The notes under the pieces are model-generated. The model searched no databases and was not told the origin of the DNA. It saw only the letters and a program-made list of their open reading frames with translations. The translations under genes and the position numbers were made by a program. Source: a virus. From it: a DNA stretch of 54,467 bases. Where the stretch lies: IMG/VR virus record IMGVR_UViG_3300031721_000009, positions 1-54,467 of that record. The stretch is one strand, 5' to 3'. This document shows, in pieces, positions 42,957-51,421 of the stretch; positions within the stretch are counted from its first letter, which is position 1, and the number at the start of each line of letters is the position of its first letter.

Positions 42957-43964
42957 ATGAGATTAATAATAGATTTTACAAGAACGTTAGTGCCTTCCAA
43001 TTGGAAGTCTTCGCCGGGCGGTTGGGTTTCTGGTAATTGTCCTGTGTGTGTTCTTAACGGACATTCGCATGACACCAAAGGTCGCGGTGGTTTTCTTATC
43101 ACTGATGAAAAATTCCAATACAATTGTTTCAATTGTAATTACGCTACTGGCTGGTCTGTCGACAAGCGCATAGATGATCGATTAAGGAAGTTATATAAAG
43201 CATTCGGTGCCGATGATAGTGACATTCAACGATTGCAACTACAGTTGCTTGAAGATCGTGATATTGATGCTATTCTTATCAAGCAACGAGATAAAGATGC
43301 TCCTATAAATATCACATGGAAAGCGCAAGAATTACCAGAAGGTGCAAAGCCTATATCTGAGTATACTGAAGTAACCCCCGAACTTGAAAGAGTATTAGAA
43401 TACATGGTATCAAGAGGATTAGATCCTACTGATCCGCGTTTCTATTATTCACCATCTATGTCACCAGCCCGAATGAAGAATAGATTTATTCATGTATTCA
43501 CTTATCAAGGTGTGATAGTAGGATATACTGCTAGATGGGTAGGTACTCCTTCAAAAGAAATTCCAAAATACTTTACTAAGCAACCTAAAGTCGACTTCGT
43601 ATATGGATTAGATAGACAAACTAATAAAAAGATTGTTATCGTGACAGAGGGACAACTGGATGCATACTTTACAGATGGAATAGCAGTTGGTTCGAATAAC
43701 ATAAACATGCAACAAGGTAACATAATCGATAATTTGAATAAGAAAATTATATTGTTGCCTGATGCAGATGCTGCAAGTAAATCATTGGTATCTACCGCAA
43801 TTGAACGAGGCTGGTATGTGGCATTCCCAGAATGGGATGACTGTAAAGATGCAGCAGACGCAGCATTGAAGTATGGTGAATTATTCACTATACAAACTAT
43901 ATTAGATAGTGCGATACACGGCAATTTAAAAATACAAGTAATGATGAAAAATTACTGCAAATAA
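42957..43964 (+). CDS. 61: DNA primase gp61
   Basis: The N-terminal zinc ribbon has C28, C31, C57 and C60 (NCPVCVLNG, YNCFNCNYATGW). The TOPRIM domain shows IVIVTEGQLDAYFTD (E231) and IILLPDADAA (D269, D271). It is 335 residues against 342 in T4 gp61. It makes RNA primers on the lagging strand with helicase gp41, encoded two genes downstream. The ATG is the only start before the zinc ribbon and has no Shine-Dalgarno, consistent with a leaderless transcript. Confidence 0.93.
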   Translation: MRLIIDFTRTLVPSNWKSSPGGWVSGNCPVCVLNGHSHDTKGRGGFLITDEKFQYNCFNCNYATGWSVDKRIDDRLRKLYKAFGADDSDIQRLQLQLLEDRDIDAILIKQRDKDAPINITWKAQELPEGAKPISEYTEVTPELERVLEYMVSRGLDPTDPRFYYSPSMSPARMKNRFIHVFTYQGVIVGYTARWVGTPSKEIPKYFTKQPKVDFVYGLDRQTNKKIVIVTEGQLDAYFTDGIAVGSNNINMQQGNIIDNLNKKIILLPDADAASKSLVSTAIERGWYVAFPEWDDCKDAADAALKYGELFTIQTILDSAIHGNLKIQVMMKNYCK

Positions 43965-43976
43965 ACGGAATATAAT

Positions 43977-44729
43977 ATGTTAGATGTAATCAAATATAAA
44001 CAAACAGCAGTCGATGAATCACTAAGATGTGAGTTACGGGGCTTCACGATTTTTGTGTCAGACGTACTAGAAGCAGCACAGCAACAGCAGCCTATAAAGA
44101 GTTTATGTGAAATAGGAGTATCGCAGGGATCTAAGCATCGTATGTGGTGTGAAGTTACAACAGATGATTGCGACATTGTGGGAGTTGACGTATATGATCC
44201 AGACAGGGCTGAGCATTATGCACTACGACACGAAATAATTCATATTGATAATTTAATACGTGCTAGAGAAGTACTCGAAGATTATCCAAAATTGTCGTAT
44301 GTTTTAGGCGAAGACGGATATCTTGTAGAAACAGTAGATAGAGCATTATCAGCAATATCATCTGACAAATTTGATATTGTACTGGATGACGGTGCAACAT
44401 GCTGGCCAGATATGCGTAACTCTCTGCCATCGTGGAGTCGTGCAATAACTGCTACAGGATGTTATATTACAGAAACTCCAACAGGTAATGGTGACACACA
44501 GAAAGAAGTTGATCTAGAACAGAACAAAATTTGGTTTGAAGAATTAGTCGTTCATGGAATGGTAATATTTGATTTATCTGAATTTAATCAGGATGGAGAT
44601 GAGCATGATAATTATGGAAATTTTGTGGGCATCTGGGCACCCAATATTGATTTGTATGTAACAGTTGTTAAAAAATACGAAGAGTACATTGTGGCAGGCA
44701 AGCAACACATAGATCATCTGTTACAGTAG
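43977..44729 (+). CDS. class I SAM-dependent methyltransferase-like protein
   Basis: SLCEIGVSQGSKHRMWCE (42-59) with DIVGVDVYDPD fits motifs I and II of the Rossmann methyltransferase fold; D71 would hold the SAM ribose. FDIVLDDGATCWPDMR (132-147) resembles the motif IV region, as in sugar O-methyltransferases (DDG). No DPPY/NPPY motif typical of N6-adenine DNA methylases is present, so small-molecule, sugar or protein methylation is more likely. It lies between primase and helicase. Confidence 0.68.
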   Translation: MLDVIKYKQTAVDESLRCELRGFTIFVSDVLEAAQQQQPIKSLCEIGVSQGSKHRMWCEVTTDDCDIVGVDVYDPDRAEHYALRHEIIHIDNLIRAREVLEDYPKLSYVLGEDGYLVETVDRALSAISSDKFDIVLDDGATCWPDMRNSLPSWSRAITATGCYITETPTGNGDTQKEVDLEQNKIWFEELVVHGMVIFDLSEFNQDGDEHDNYGNFVGIWAPNIDLYVTVVKKYEEYIVAGKQHIDHLLQ

Positions 44730-44747
44730 AATCACTGCAAATAGGTA

Positions 44748-44776
44748 GTGACAACATAGTATAACTATGTTATAAT
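44748..44776 (+). promoter_or_regulatory. helicase promoter with perfect inverted repeat in the spacer
   Basis: GTGACA (44748-44753), 17-base spacer, TATAAT (44771-44776). AACATAGT (44753-44760) and ACTATGTT (44764-44771) are perfect arms around ATA, filling the spacer exactly; this is operator-like. Confidence 0.75.
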
Positions 44777-44804
44777 ACATCATGTTAATCAAGTAGGAAA
44801 CCAA

Positions 44805-46199
44805 ATGAGCGAAACAAAAGAATATACAGTGGAACTACAGCAACTTTTTATTGAGTTCCTGGCACAAGATAAAGATCTATTCCTACGAGTGAATAATATT
44901 TTAGAAGCAAGTTACTTCGATAGAACACTCAGGAAGACAGTGCAGTTTCTTCAAGATCATGTATCATCGTATGGTGCATTGCCCACGACAGATCAGATCA
45001 AAGCACTCACTAGCATTAAACTGGCTGGAATTGGCGATACTGTCGATGATAGGCATAAGAGTTGGTTTATTGATGAATTTGAAACATTCTGCAAGCATAA
45101 AGCATTGGAAGCAGCAATTCTTCAAAGTGCAGATCTTGTAGAAAAAGGTGAATTTGGCGAAGTAGAGCGCATCATTAAAGAAGCAGTGCAAGTAGGTCTT
45201 GCGAAGCATATGGGTATCAACTATTGGGATGATCCTAAAGAGCGTATTGAAGCAGCAAGGCATTCGCGAGCAGGTACAAGCACTGGTTGGAAGTCGGTTG
45301 ATTATAAATTGTTTGGTGGATTTAACCCAGGCGAGTTGAATATCTTCGCAGCAGCATCAGGTGGTGGTAAAAGTTTATTCTTACAAAACTTGGCACTTAA
45401 TTGGTCATTGATGGGTAAGAATGTTTTATATGTTTCACTAGAATTAAGTGAGTCATTGTCAGGTTTACGACTTGATGGTATGTTAACTGGTATGAATACA
45501 AAAGCGATCTTCAACGATGTAGAAGGTACAGCGTTGAAAGTAGGTATGCAAGGCAAGTCTGCGGGCAAACTACAGATAATTCAAGTACCCAACGGTATCA
45601 CTACAAATGATTTGACAAGTTACATGAGAGAATTTGAAGTTCAGAATGGTGTACGCATCGATGCTATGTTGGTTGACTACTTAGATCTAATGACTCCCGC
45701 AGGACGAAAGATCAATGCGAGTGACTTGTTTATTAAAGATAAGTATGTTTCTGAAGAATTGCGTAACTTCGCAGTAGAGAATAATGTATTGTTTGCAACT
45801 GCGTCACAGTTGAATAGATCGGCAGTTGAAGAAGTAGAATTCGATCATAGTCATATCTCTGGTGGTTTAAGTAAGATTCAAACAGCAGATAACGTAATTG
45901 GTATCTTTACAAGTCAAGCGATGAGAGAGCGTGGTAGGTATCAAATTCAATTTATGAAGACACGTAGTTCATCTGGTGTAGGACAGAAAGTTGATTTAGC
46001 GTTTGATATAGAAGGGTTGCGAATTACCGACTTGCCTGATGATGAGCAAGATACTATAACGAATCAATCTAGTACAATATATGATAAATTAAAGAAGAAA
46101 AACACGATAGTTCAAAGTCCCAATGAGGCAGCGCCTGAGCCTACTAGTACAGAAGACCAATCAGCGCGTCTACGTAGTATTTTAAGAAAACAAGATTAA
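44805..46199 (+). CDS. 41: replicative DNA helicase gp41
   Basis: This DnaB-family hexameric helicase has an N-terminal helical domain (residues ~1-130) and a RecA-type core. Walker A is AAASGGGKSLF (182-192), then VLYVSLELSE (motif 1a), MLVDYLDLM (Walker B) and an arginine-finger-like region after TASQLNR. It is 464 residues against 475 in T4. It unwinds DNA at the fork and couples to primase gp61. TAGGA precedes the ATG. A 5-codon ATG frame (MLIK) in the leader is ignored. Confidence 0.96.
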   Translation: MSETKEYTVELQQLFIEFLAQDKDLFLRVNNILEASYFDRTLRKTVQFLQDHVSSYGALPTTDQIKALTSIKLAGIGDTVDDRHKSWFIDEFETFCKHKALEAAILQSADLVEKGEFGEVERIIKEAVQVGLAKHMGINYWDDPKERIEAARHSRAGTSTGWKSVDYKLFGGFNPGELNIFAAASGGGKSLFLQNLALNWSLMGKNVLYVSLELSESLSGLRLDGMLTGMNTKAIFNDVEGTALKVGMQGKSAGKLQIIQVPNGITTNDLTSYMREFEVQNGVRIDAMLVDYLDLMTPAGRKINASDLFIKDKYVSEELRNFAVENNVLFATASQLNRSAVEEVEFDHSHISGGLSKIQTADNVIGIFTSQAMRERGRYQIQFMKTRSSSGVGQKVDLAFDIEGLRITDLPDDEQDTITNQSSTIYDKLKKKNTIVQSPNEAAPEPTSTEDQSARLRSILRKQD

Positions 46200-46202
46200 A
46201 TG

Positions 46203-46210
46203 CATAAATA
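46203..46210 (+). promoter_or_regulatory. T4-type late promoter box
   Basis: CATAAATA lies 23 bases upstream of the GTG start at 46234 and begins the late block 46234-51263. Confidence 0.75.
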
Positions 46211-46233
46211 CACATAAGCATGGAGACATTGAC

Positions 46234-46482
46234 GTGAAGAAACGAACTACATCATTATTAGAAGAAATTAATAATATTGCACCAGCCAGAGATACCGCAC
46301 AATTAATAGAAAGCCGTGGTATTAATGTATTGAGTAGTATGATCAATCTTCTTGAAATGATAGAACAGAATTATGATGCTGATATCGCGCAAGATTTACA
46401 AAAGCGTATGATATTAGATCTTAAAAATAGAGAACCAAGTCGTTTTGTGCGCGGTGTAAAAAAACTACGAGACAAAAAATGA
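46234..46482 (+). CDS. small conserved-type phage protein (82 aa)
   Basis: The gene starts with GTG 8 bases after GGAG. The helical protein has a basic start and end (MKKRTTSLLEEINNIAPARD, REPSRFVRGVKKLRDKK) and ESRGINVLSSMINLLEMIEQ in the middle. QLIE|S would be a gp21-like cleavage site. Similar small proteins precede the ligase-like gene in related phages (from memory). It overlaps the next ATG by 4 bases. Confidence 0.72.
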   Translation: MKKRTTSLLEEINNIAPARDTAQLIESRGINVLSSMINLLEMIEQNYDADIAQDLQKRMILDLKNREPSRFVRGVKKLRDKK

Positions 46483-47711
46483 AAATTTCAGAAATTATTA
46501 ATATTACAGGCAAGAAGAAGCGTGAAGCAAGAGATGCAAGAAATCGCAGATTGAAGTCTGGATCAGATTTATACGATGTTGATGTATCCGAGTTGGGAGA
46601 ATCAGTACTATCAGAAAGTCGCATACAGCACGTAGAAGACTTGATATTTTTCCAAGGCAGCAATGGTGCTATGAGAGCAGTTGAAGCACTTCGCAGTATG
46701 TCAGGAGATGATCATAAAGCAGTAACACTTAAATGGGATGGAAGTCCTGCAATGGTATTTGGTCGCGATCAAGACGGTGAGTTTATATTCACAGACAAGT
46801 CAGGATTTTCAGCAGTTAAAACAGATGGTAAGGCAAAGAGTCCAGAACAACTACAAGATATTATGCTTAGTCGTAGTGGTGGTAAGTTCCGTGAAGACCC
46901 AAAGCGCATGGCATTTGCAAAACAGTTATCAAATTTGTTTACTATATATGAAAAAGCAGTACCGACTGACTATAGAGGATTCTTTAAAGGCGATCTATTA
47001 TATCAATCAACGCCTCAAGTTGTCGAAAAGAACTATGTGTTCAAGCCAAACGTAGTTGAGTATGCAGTAGATGTAGAAAGCGATTTAGGTAAGCGCATTG
47101 GTGCAAGTACATCTGGTATTGTGATACATAGAGAAGAAGATGCCAATGGTAACGAAGGACCTTTGAGTAACATCGACTTGTTTAACAACCAAAAAGATGT
47201 ATTGGTAGTACCAAGTGTAACCACAGAACAACCTGTCGAAGTTGATACAGGTGCAATTGACCAACTTGAACAAATAATTAAAAAGAATGCAGCAGGCGTT
47301 GATGAACTATTAAATGACAACACGCTAACCACACAGAAAATGAAAGTATTGCCCGAATTACTATACGCATATATGAATAGTAAGGTAGACACGGGTCTAA
47401 CTAAGTTAGGTGCAGATTTCCCAACTTGGTTAGAGAATAGAAAACAAGTTTCAGATAAAATGAAAGTCAAAGTATTAGAATATATTGGTCAACATAAAGT
47501 TGCATTCGTTGCATTATGGAATGTAGTAGCAGCAGTTATGGCTACTAAAGACGATATCATTGGTAAATTTGATAGTCAAGGTGGACAAGTGAAGCAAAGC
47601 ATTAACGGTCAGCCAGGCGGAGAAGGTTACGTACTCGCTCATCCCAAAGGTGATATGAAGTTAGTTCCAAGAGCAACGTTTAGTGCAGCAAATAGAGGAG
47701 TGGTAAGATAA
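46479..47711 (+). CDS. ligase/nucleotidyltransferase-like protein, probably virion-packaged
   Basis: TLKWDGSPAMVFGR (83-96) matches motif I (K-x-D-G) of covalent nucleotidyltransferases such as DNA/RNA ligases, with K85 as candidate for the AMP adduct. YRGFFKGDLLY (165-175) resembles motif III and GGEGYVLAHP with MKLVPR (380-398) resembles motifs IV and V. The N-terminus is basic and contains ELGE|S and LSE|S sites suggesting prohead-protease processing. It is 410 residues and has no OB domain. Family assignment is by motif only; activity and substrate are unknown. Confidence 0.65.
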   Translation: MKISEIINITGKKKREARDARNRRLKSGSDLYDVDVSELGESVLSESRIQHVEDLIFFQGSNGAMRAVEALRSMSGDDHKAVTLKWDGSPAMVFGRDQDGEFIFTDKSGFSAVKTDGKAKSPEQLQDIMLSRSGGKFREDPKRMAFAKQLSNLFTIYEKAVPTDYRGFFKGDLLYQSTPQVVEKNYVFKPNVVEYAVDVESDLGKRIGASTSGIVIHREEDANGNEGPLSNIDLFNNQKDVLVVPSVTTEQPVEVDTGAIDQLEQIIKKNAAGVDELLNDNTLTTQKMKVLPELLYAYMNSKVDTGLTKLGADFPTWLENRKQVSDKMKVKVLEYIGQHKVAFVALWNVVAAVMATKDDIIGKFDSQGGQVKQSINGQPGGEGYVLAHPKGDMKLVPRATFSAANRGVVR

Positions 47712-48403
47712 TGTCAGATGAATTAGAATTTATGCAAACTCTGGGCGAAGCAAGAATGTTCAGAACAAGAAATCAAATTGCTAGTGCAGGAGCGAGGGGT
47801 TTAACTGATCATTTGTTCGTTAGTCTTATGAGTCTATATGCAATGAGCAATGATTACAATTATGCACCTGTTGCAAAGGCATATGCACAACGAACCACTG
47901 CGATGGGCAATTTCAATCGTCCAAGTCCAAGCAGTCCAGATTTATATCAAACAATTTTTAGTATTCAGCGTCCAAGTGAAATGTTTAGTGACGAGAAAGA
48001 CACTATGTTGATGGGCAAAGTAAAGATTGATACTCCGAAGATAAAGCAATTCTTACAAAAGATCAAAACTGGTAATATGAGTCCAGCAGTGGCTCAGCAG
48101 TTCTTTTTTAAGTTAGAAAAAGATTTAAAGATTCAAGATCCTAAGTTGCGTGCAGCACGTCGACTAACACAAGATTGGACTAAATTGTCAACACAGCAAC
48201 AGCAATTGGTTACAACTCAATTAATGAGATATTTCAGAATGAATGCTCGTCGTAGTGACTTGATGCCATTATATTCAAAGTTTGCAAAAGACAAAGGTCT
48301 TGAGATTAACGATGCTAAGAAATCAAGCATTGGTAACACATTGGCAAAGGGCGCCGCTGCATTTGCAGTTGGTTACGCCGCTGGTAAAGCGTTAGAACTT
48401 TAA
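47711..48403 (+). CDS. probable virion-internal protein (230 aa)
   Basis: The start overlaps the preceding stop by one base. The N-terminus MSDELEFMQTLGEARMF has a gp21-like site LGE|A at residue 13. The body is basic and helical (LRAARRLTQDWTKLS, RYFRMNARRSDLM) and the C-terminus ends in a small hydrophobic Ala/Gly segment (AKGAAAFAVGYAAGKALEL). A DNA-associated internal head protein is plausible. Confidence 0.62.
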   Translation: MSDELEFMQTLGEARMFRTRNQIASAGARGLTDHLFVSLMSLYAMSNDYNYAPVAKAYAQRTTAMGNFNRPSPSSPDLYQTIFSIQRPSEMFSDEKDTMLMGKVKIDTPKIKQFLQKIKTGNMSPAVAQQFFFKLEKDLKIQDPKLRAARRLTQDWTKLSTQQQQLVTTQLMRYFRMNARRSDLMPLYSKFAKDKGLEINDAKKSSIGNTLAKGAAAFAVGYAAGKALEL

Positions 48404-48404
48404 C

Positions 48405-48812
48405 ATGCGCATTGAGCATGTATTATACACGCTGGTTGATATTACTGATACTGGCGTTAATAATCCTAAAGGTTCCACTATGGAATTCCGTCAAGCCCAA
48501 AATTTAAATTCATTGATACAGGTGTTGAGTATGCGTACCCAGCCATTAAACCTAATTGTGACGAAACTTGAAAATGCGTCAATGAGTGAATATAAATTTG
48601 GTTCAAAATTCAAAGATACTCATTCTGTATGGAAATTAATATTCACGACAGATTCACAAGATGCATATCGTTCAGGTGATGGTAAATACACACATTTAAT
48701 AAATGACTGCAATAATGTTCCTATGCACACTGAATTAACTGAAACCATTAAATTCAATCCGAGTAGTATGTCCACACAGAATAAAAAAATCAAAAACATC
48801 TATTTTATATAA
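48405..48812 (+). CDS. unrecognised late protein (135 aa)
   Basis: It begins one base after the upstream stop: MRIEHVLYTLVDITDTGVNN, then EFRQAQNLNSLIQVLSMRTQ and KDTHSVWKLIFTTDSQDAY. The protein is alpha/beta with no Cys pairs or catalytic motif. Similar sequence patterns occur in T4-like phages of aquatic bacteria without a function. It lies in the late block, so a structural role is likely. Confidence 0.7.
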   Translation: MRIEHVLYTLVDITDTGVNNPKGSTMEFRQAQNLNSLIQVLSMRTQPLNLIVTKLENASMSEYKFGSKFKDTHSVWKLIFTTDSQDAYRSGDGKYTHLINDCNNVPMHTELTETIKFNPSSMSTQNKKIKNIYFI

Positions 48813-48824
48813 TAAGCGTCTTTG

Positions 48825-48832
48825 CATAAATA
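48825..48832 (+). promoter_or_regulatory. T4-type late promoter box
   Basis: CATAAATA lies 28 bases before the ATG at 48861; its position argues against the TTG at 48822 as the start. Confidence 0.65.
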
Positions 48833-48860
48833 CTTAGAAGAGACGCAGAGCGTCCCAAGA

Positions 48861-49259
48861 ATGAAAATCAGCTCTTTTGAAGACGCAGATAGTATGGAAT
48901 CAATTATGTCAATACGTCAGTCAAGATTAGAGCGTGAAAATCTCGAAGCCCATGTGGATTTATGTGCAGAGAGGTATCGCGTGTTAGAAGAAAAATTTAC
49001 TAATTTGGAAGCGAAAGTTAACGATTCCAATAAACGAATAGAAGAAAAGTTAGATGATAGTACTGAACGATTAGAAAAGAAAGTCGATCAAATATCAGAT
49101 AATATGTCTGATATGATTGAGAGAAATCGTTTAGGCAAAGATAGCAATATGAGATTGATTGTAGCAGCAGCAGGAACGGTTATTGTAGGTTTAATATCAG
49201 TTGTTGGTATGTTGATGATAAATTTACAGTCAATGACTCCAATAGCAGGGATCGGATAG
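48861..49259 (+). CDS. coiled-coil protein with C-terminal membrane segment
   Basis: The frame extends to TTG at 48822, but a late promoter box lies inside that extension, so the ATG at 48861 (MKISSFEDADSMES) is preferred. Residues ~30-95 are a charged coiled coil (LEEKFTNLEAKVNDSNKRIE, STERLEKKVDQISDNMSD). A hydrophobic segment LIVAAAGTVIVGLISVVGML follows near the C-terminus. The topology resembles signal-anchored or tail-anchored phage lysis or virion proteins; function is not known. Confidence 0.72.
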   Translation: MKISSFEDADSMESIMSIRQSRLERENLEAHVDLCAERYRVLEEKFTNLEAKVNDSNKRIEEKLDDSTERLEKKVDQISDNMSDMIERNRLGKDSNMRLIVAAAGTVIVGLISVVGMLMINLQSMTPIAGIG

Positions 49260-49262
49260 AAG

Positions 49263-49550
49263 ATGATACTTAATGAAGCATACAATACAGTTATTTCCGA
49301 ATCAAAGGTAGTCTTTGCTAAGAGAGGAAATAAGGTTGTTAAGAAATTTAGATGTACCGTAGGGAAGCGTAAAGGTAGAGTTGTATCAAGTCCTCAGCAA
49401 TGTGCCGCACCAATTGATATTAAAAAACGATTCTTAATGAAAAAGACAAAAGCATCTAAGGGTGCTAGGATGACGAAAAAAGCGCAAAAGACAAAGCGCG
49501 TCAATCCAACGAGTAAAATCGTAAAACAATTAAACAAATCGAGACGATAA
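49263..49550 (+). CDS. very basic small late protein (95 aa)
   Basis: The N-terminus MILNEAYNTVISESK looks like a capsid-targeting peptide (ISE|S). The rest is strongly basic (FRCTVGKRKGRVVSSPQQC, KKTKASKGARMTKKAQKTKR) with two Cys residues bracketing the first basic part. It would bind DNA. A packaged DNA-binding internal protein is the simplest reading. Its stop overlaps the next ATG by one base. Confidence 0.72.
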   Translation: MILNEAYNTVISESKVVFAKRGNKVVKKFRCTVGKRKGRVVSSPQQCAAPIDIKKRFLMKKTKASKGARMTKKAQKTKRVNPTSKIVKQLNKSRR

Positions 49551-50470
49551 TGGAAATCAAGAACAATAGTATTATACATACAGTGCGCGATTATGCACTA
49601 GAGCAGTTTGGTGTAGAATTAACTGATGAACAGATCAGTGCAGATCTAAGAGACTTGAATTTCTCTGGTACATTGCAATTAACTACAGCACTAAAGACAA
49701 ATGACAATGATCTATTTACTAAGTATATCACTCTAGATCTCGATGAAGGGTATACAGTGCTTCCATCAATGGATAAAGAGCGTTATCAAGAGCGCAATGG
49801 TTTAGAAGGTCCGTTTATGTTGCGATCTGGTAAAGTAGTATATTATGATGCAACAGAAGGTCTATACTATGATCCAGATACTGATTACTATATGTCGTAT
49901 GAAGAGTACGCACAGCATGACAAAGATAGCAGAATGCAAGAGATGCAATCTCCTGGCGTTGTAGCAAATTTAAAAAATGAGCGCGACGATGAAGAACAAT
50001 TAGACGAAATGTTACCGATTATCGGAGCAATTGGCAGAGTCGCGCTAGGTTTGACTGTAAGAAGTTTGGCGGGCAAATCAACTCCTGCAACAACAACTAC
50101 GTCACCAAAGGCGGGTCATCCCAGCGCACTGTCAAAGACTTCATCAGATAGGTATGACGAATCAAAGAAGTTCGTATCTCAAATGACTCCTGCTGAAAAG
50201 AAAGAACATGATGCTCGTCGTAAAGAGTATAATGCTCATCAGAAATCTCAGCGCAACGAAGAGACTATTGAAGAGCGTAAGGTAGCAGGTGCACCCGGCG
50301 GAAACGCAGCATACGGCAGTGACACGGTATCTACTGGTCGTACGACATCTACTGATCCTGATGATGTACAGCAAGACGCAAACTCAGATGCATCAGCAAG
50401 CAATGCAGGCGCAGTTGGTGATAATGCAAGTGCTATTGAAAAATTAAAGAAACTCGCAGGTCTAAAGTAA
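49550..50470 (+). CDS. probable structural/assembly protein with OCRE-like Tyr repeats
   Basis: The 306-residue protein has GKVVYYDATEGLYYDPDTDY (94-113), a run of YYD units like those of eukaryotic OCRE domains. Around it are an N-terminal helical part (HTVRDYALEQFGVELTDEQI) and a Ser/Thr/Lys/Ala-rich, low-complexity C-terminus with a hydrophobic stretch GAIGRVALGLTVRSLAG. It lies in the late block. A scaffold or virion part is inferred. Confidence 0.65.
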   Translation: MEIKNNSIIHTVRDYALEQFGVELTDEQISADLRDLNFSGTLQLTTALKTNDNDLFTKYITLDLDEGYTVLPSMDKERYQERNGLEGPFMLRSGKVVYYDATEGLYYDPDTDYYMSYEEYAQHDKDSRMQEMQSPGVVANLKNERDDEEQLDEMLPIIGAIGRVALGLTVRSLAGKSTPATTTTSPKAGHPSALSKTSSDRYDESKKFVSQMTPAEKKEHDARRKEYNAHQKSQRNEETIEERKVAGAPGGNAAYGSDTVSTGRTTSTDPDDVQQDANSDASASNAGAVGDNASAIEKLKKLAGLK

Positions 50471-50679
50471 TGAAACTTGTCGAGTGTCCTGGAGGAATCT
50501 CAATCATATTATCAAATACTGAATATAAAGTATATGATAAGATTGTTGAAGAAACATGTAAATCAGATTTTACTGAGCGTGAAGCATTTGTTGCTAAATC
50601 ATTAGTATCGAAAGGCGTTCTTACTAGAGTAGTAAGAGAAGGTAAGGTATATTTTAAGAGACTTAGAGGCAGTTTATAA
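50470..50679 (+). CDS. small protein, winged-helix-like (69 aa)
   Basis: It overlaps both neighbours by one base. The protein has LVECPGGISIILSNTEYKVY, then EREAFVAKSLVSKGVLTRVV and GKVYFKRLRG, a helix-turn-strand pattern like small winged-helix domains. Whether it binds DNA is unknown. Confidence 0.65.
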   Translation: MKLVECPGGISIILSNTEYKVYDKIVEETCKSDFTEREAFVAKSLVSKGVLTRVVREGKVYFKRLRGSL

Positions 50680-51263
50680 TGAATCAAGAATCGCAGGACA
50701 TGCTTAAAATATTGCAAAATTTAGAGAATGCTACGAATAACAAATCAGCACCTGTAATTGATGCAACTGGCAATTCAGTACCAACTAATATTAGTCAAGA
50801 TGCTACAGAGATGTATAATATTTTGGCTAAGTTACATAAAGTACAAGATGCAACTGAATCAGCAGCAAGTAATATTGTAACTGAATCGGTTAAGAAAGTA
50901 TCACCAGAGAGTGTGGGCATTGATAAGTTCAATGTTGTATTAGAGAAGCACAATATATCTGGTTATGCAAAGACTTATTATACGGTTACAGAGAATGGTA
51001 TTCGTAAATATGAAAATTTAGCATTATTTGAGTCAGCAATGGCAATCATCAAGAATGAATTATTCAAGAATGATACAAGCAAATCTAAATCCATTATTGA
51101 TTATGATGCACGATATGCATCTGCACTAGAAGAAGCAGCATTGCAAAAAAGACGACAGAAAACATTGACTGAAAGTATTGAATCAGACATAGCAGCCGCA
51201 AAGCATAGTGTTGCAACTGATAAGATGCATAAGATGAAGATTGCAATCAAAAAATTATTATAA
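50679..51263 (+). CDS. unrecognised late protein (194 aa)
   Basis: MNQESQDMLKILQNLENATN begins a low-complexity, helical N-terminal half with repeated MxxILxxL motifs (MLKILQNLEN, MYNILAKLHK). The C-terminal half (FNVVLEKHNISGYAKTYYTV, then a basic helical end) looks globular. LTE|S and VTE|S sites resemble prohead protease sites. A TATAAATA sequence lies across its stop codon at 51259-51266. Confidence 0.68.
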   Translation: MNQESQDMLKILQNLENATNNKSAPVIDATGNSVPTNISQDATEMYNILAKLHKVQDATESAASNIVTESVKKVSPESVGIDKFNVVLEKHNISGYAKTYYTVTENGIRKYENLALFESAMAIIKNELFKNDTSKSKSIIDYDARYASALEEAALQKRRQKTLTESIESDIAAAKHSVATDKMHKMKIAIKKLL

Positions 51264-51311
51264 ATAACAACTGCAACACCAATATATCGCCCAAGGGCAC
51301 ACCTCAATTCA

Positions 51312-51319
51312 CATAAATA
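51312..51319 (+). promoter_or_regulatory. late-promoter-like box
   Basis: CATAAATA lies 31 bases before a terminator stem, so it may be spurious or may yield a short transcript. Confidence 0.35.
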
Positions 51320-51342
51320 TATTTTAATTCAATTATACTGAG

Positions 51343-51380
51343 TTACAACTTAACTTAATTAAGTTGTAATTTAGTTTTTG
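51343..51380 (+). terminator. hairpin terminator before the scaffold-like gene
   Basis: TTACAACTTAA (51343-51353) and TTAAGTTGTAA (51359-51369) form a perfect 11-bp stem with loop CTTAA, followed by a T-rich tract. Confidence 0.7.
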
Positions 51381-51388
51381 TATAAATA
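51381..51388 (+). promoter_or_regulatory. perfect T4 late promoter
   Basis: TATAAATA matches the T4 late consensus exactly, 33 bases upstream of the ATG at 51422 and just behind a terminator. Confidence 0.8.
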
Positions 51389-51421
51389 CATTATAATATA
51401 TAATTTTAATGGAGCACTAAA

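Noticed and set aside
43505-43924. 139-residue antisense frame inside primase
   Set aside because: Lies wholly within the TOPRIM-coding part of primase and has no start signals.
44782-44796. Five-codon ATG frame (MLIK) in the helicase leader
   Set aside because: No ribosome-binding site; the ATG lies almost at the predicted transcription start, and nothing supports it beyond chance.
48822-48860. TTG start 13 codons upstream of the coiled-coil membrane protein
   Set aside because: A CATAAATA late promoter box overlaps this stretch, so the transcript should start after the TTG.
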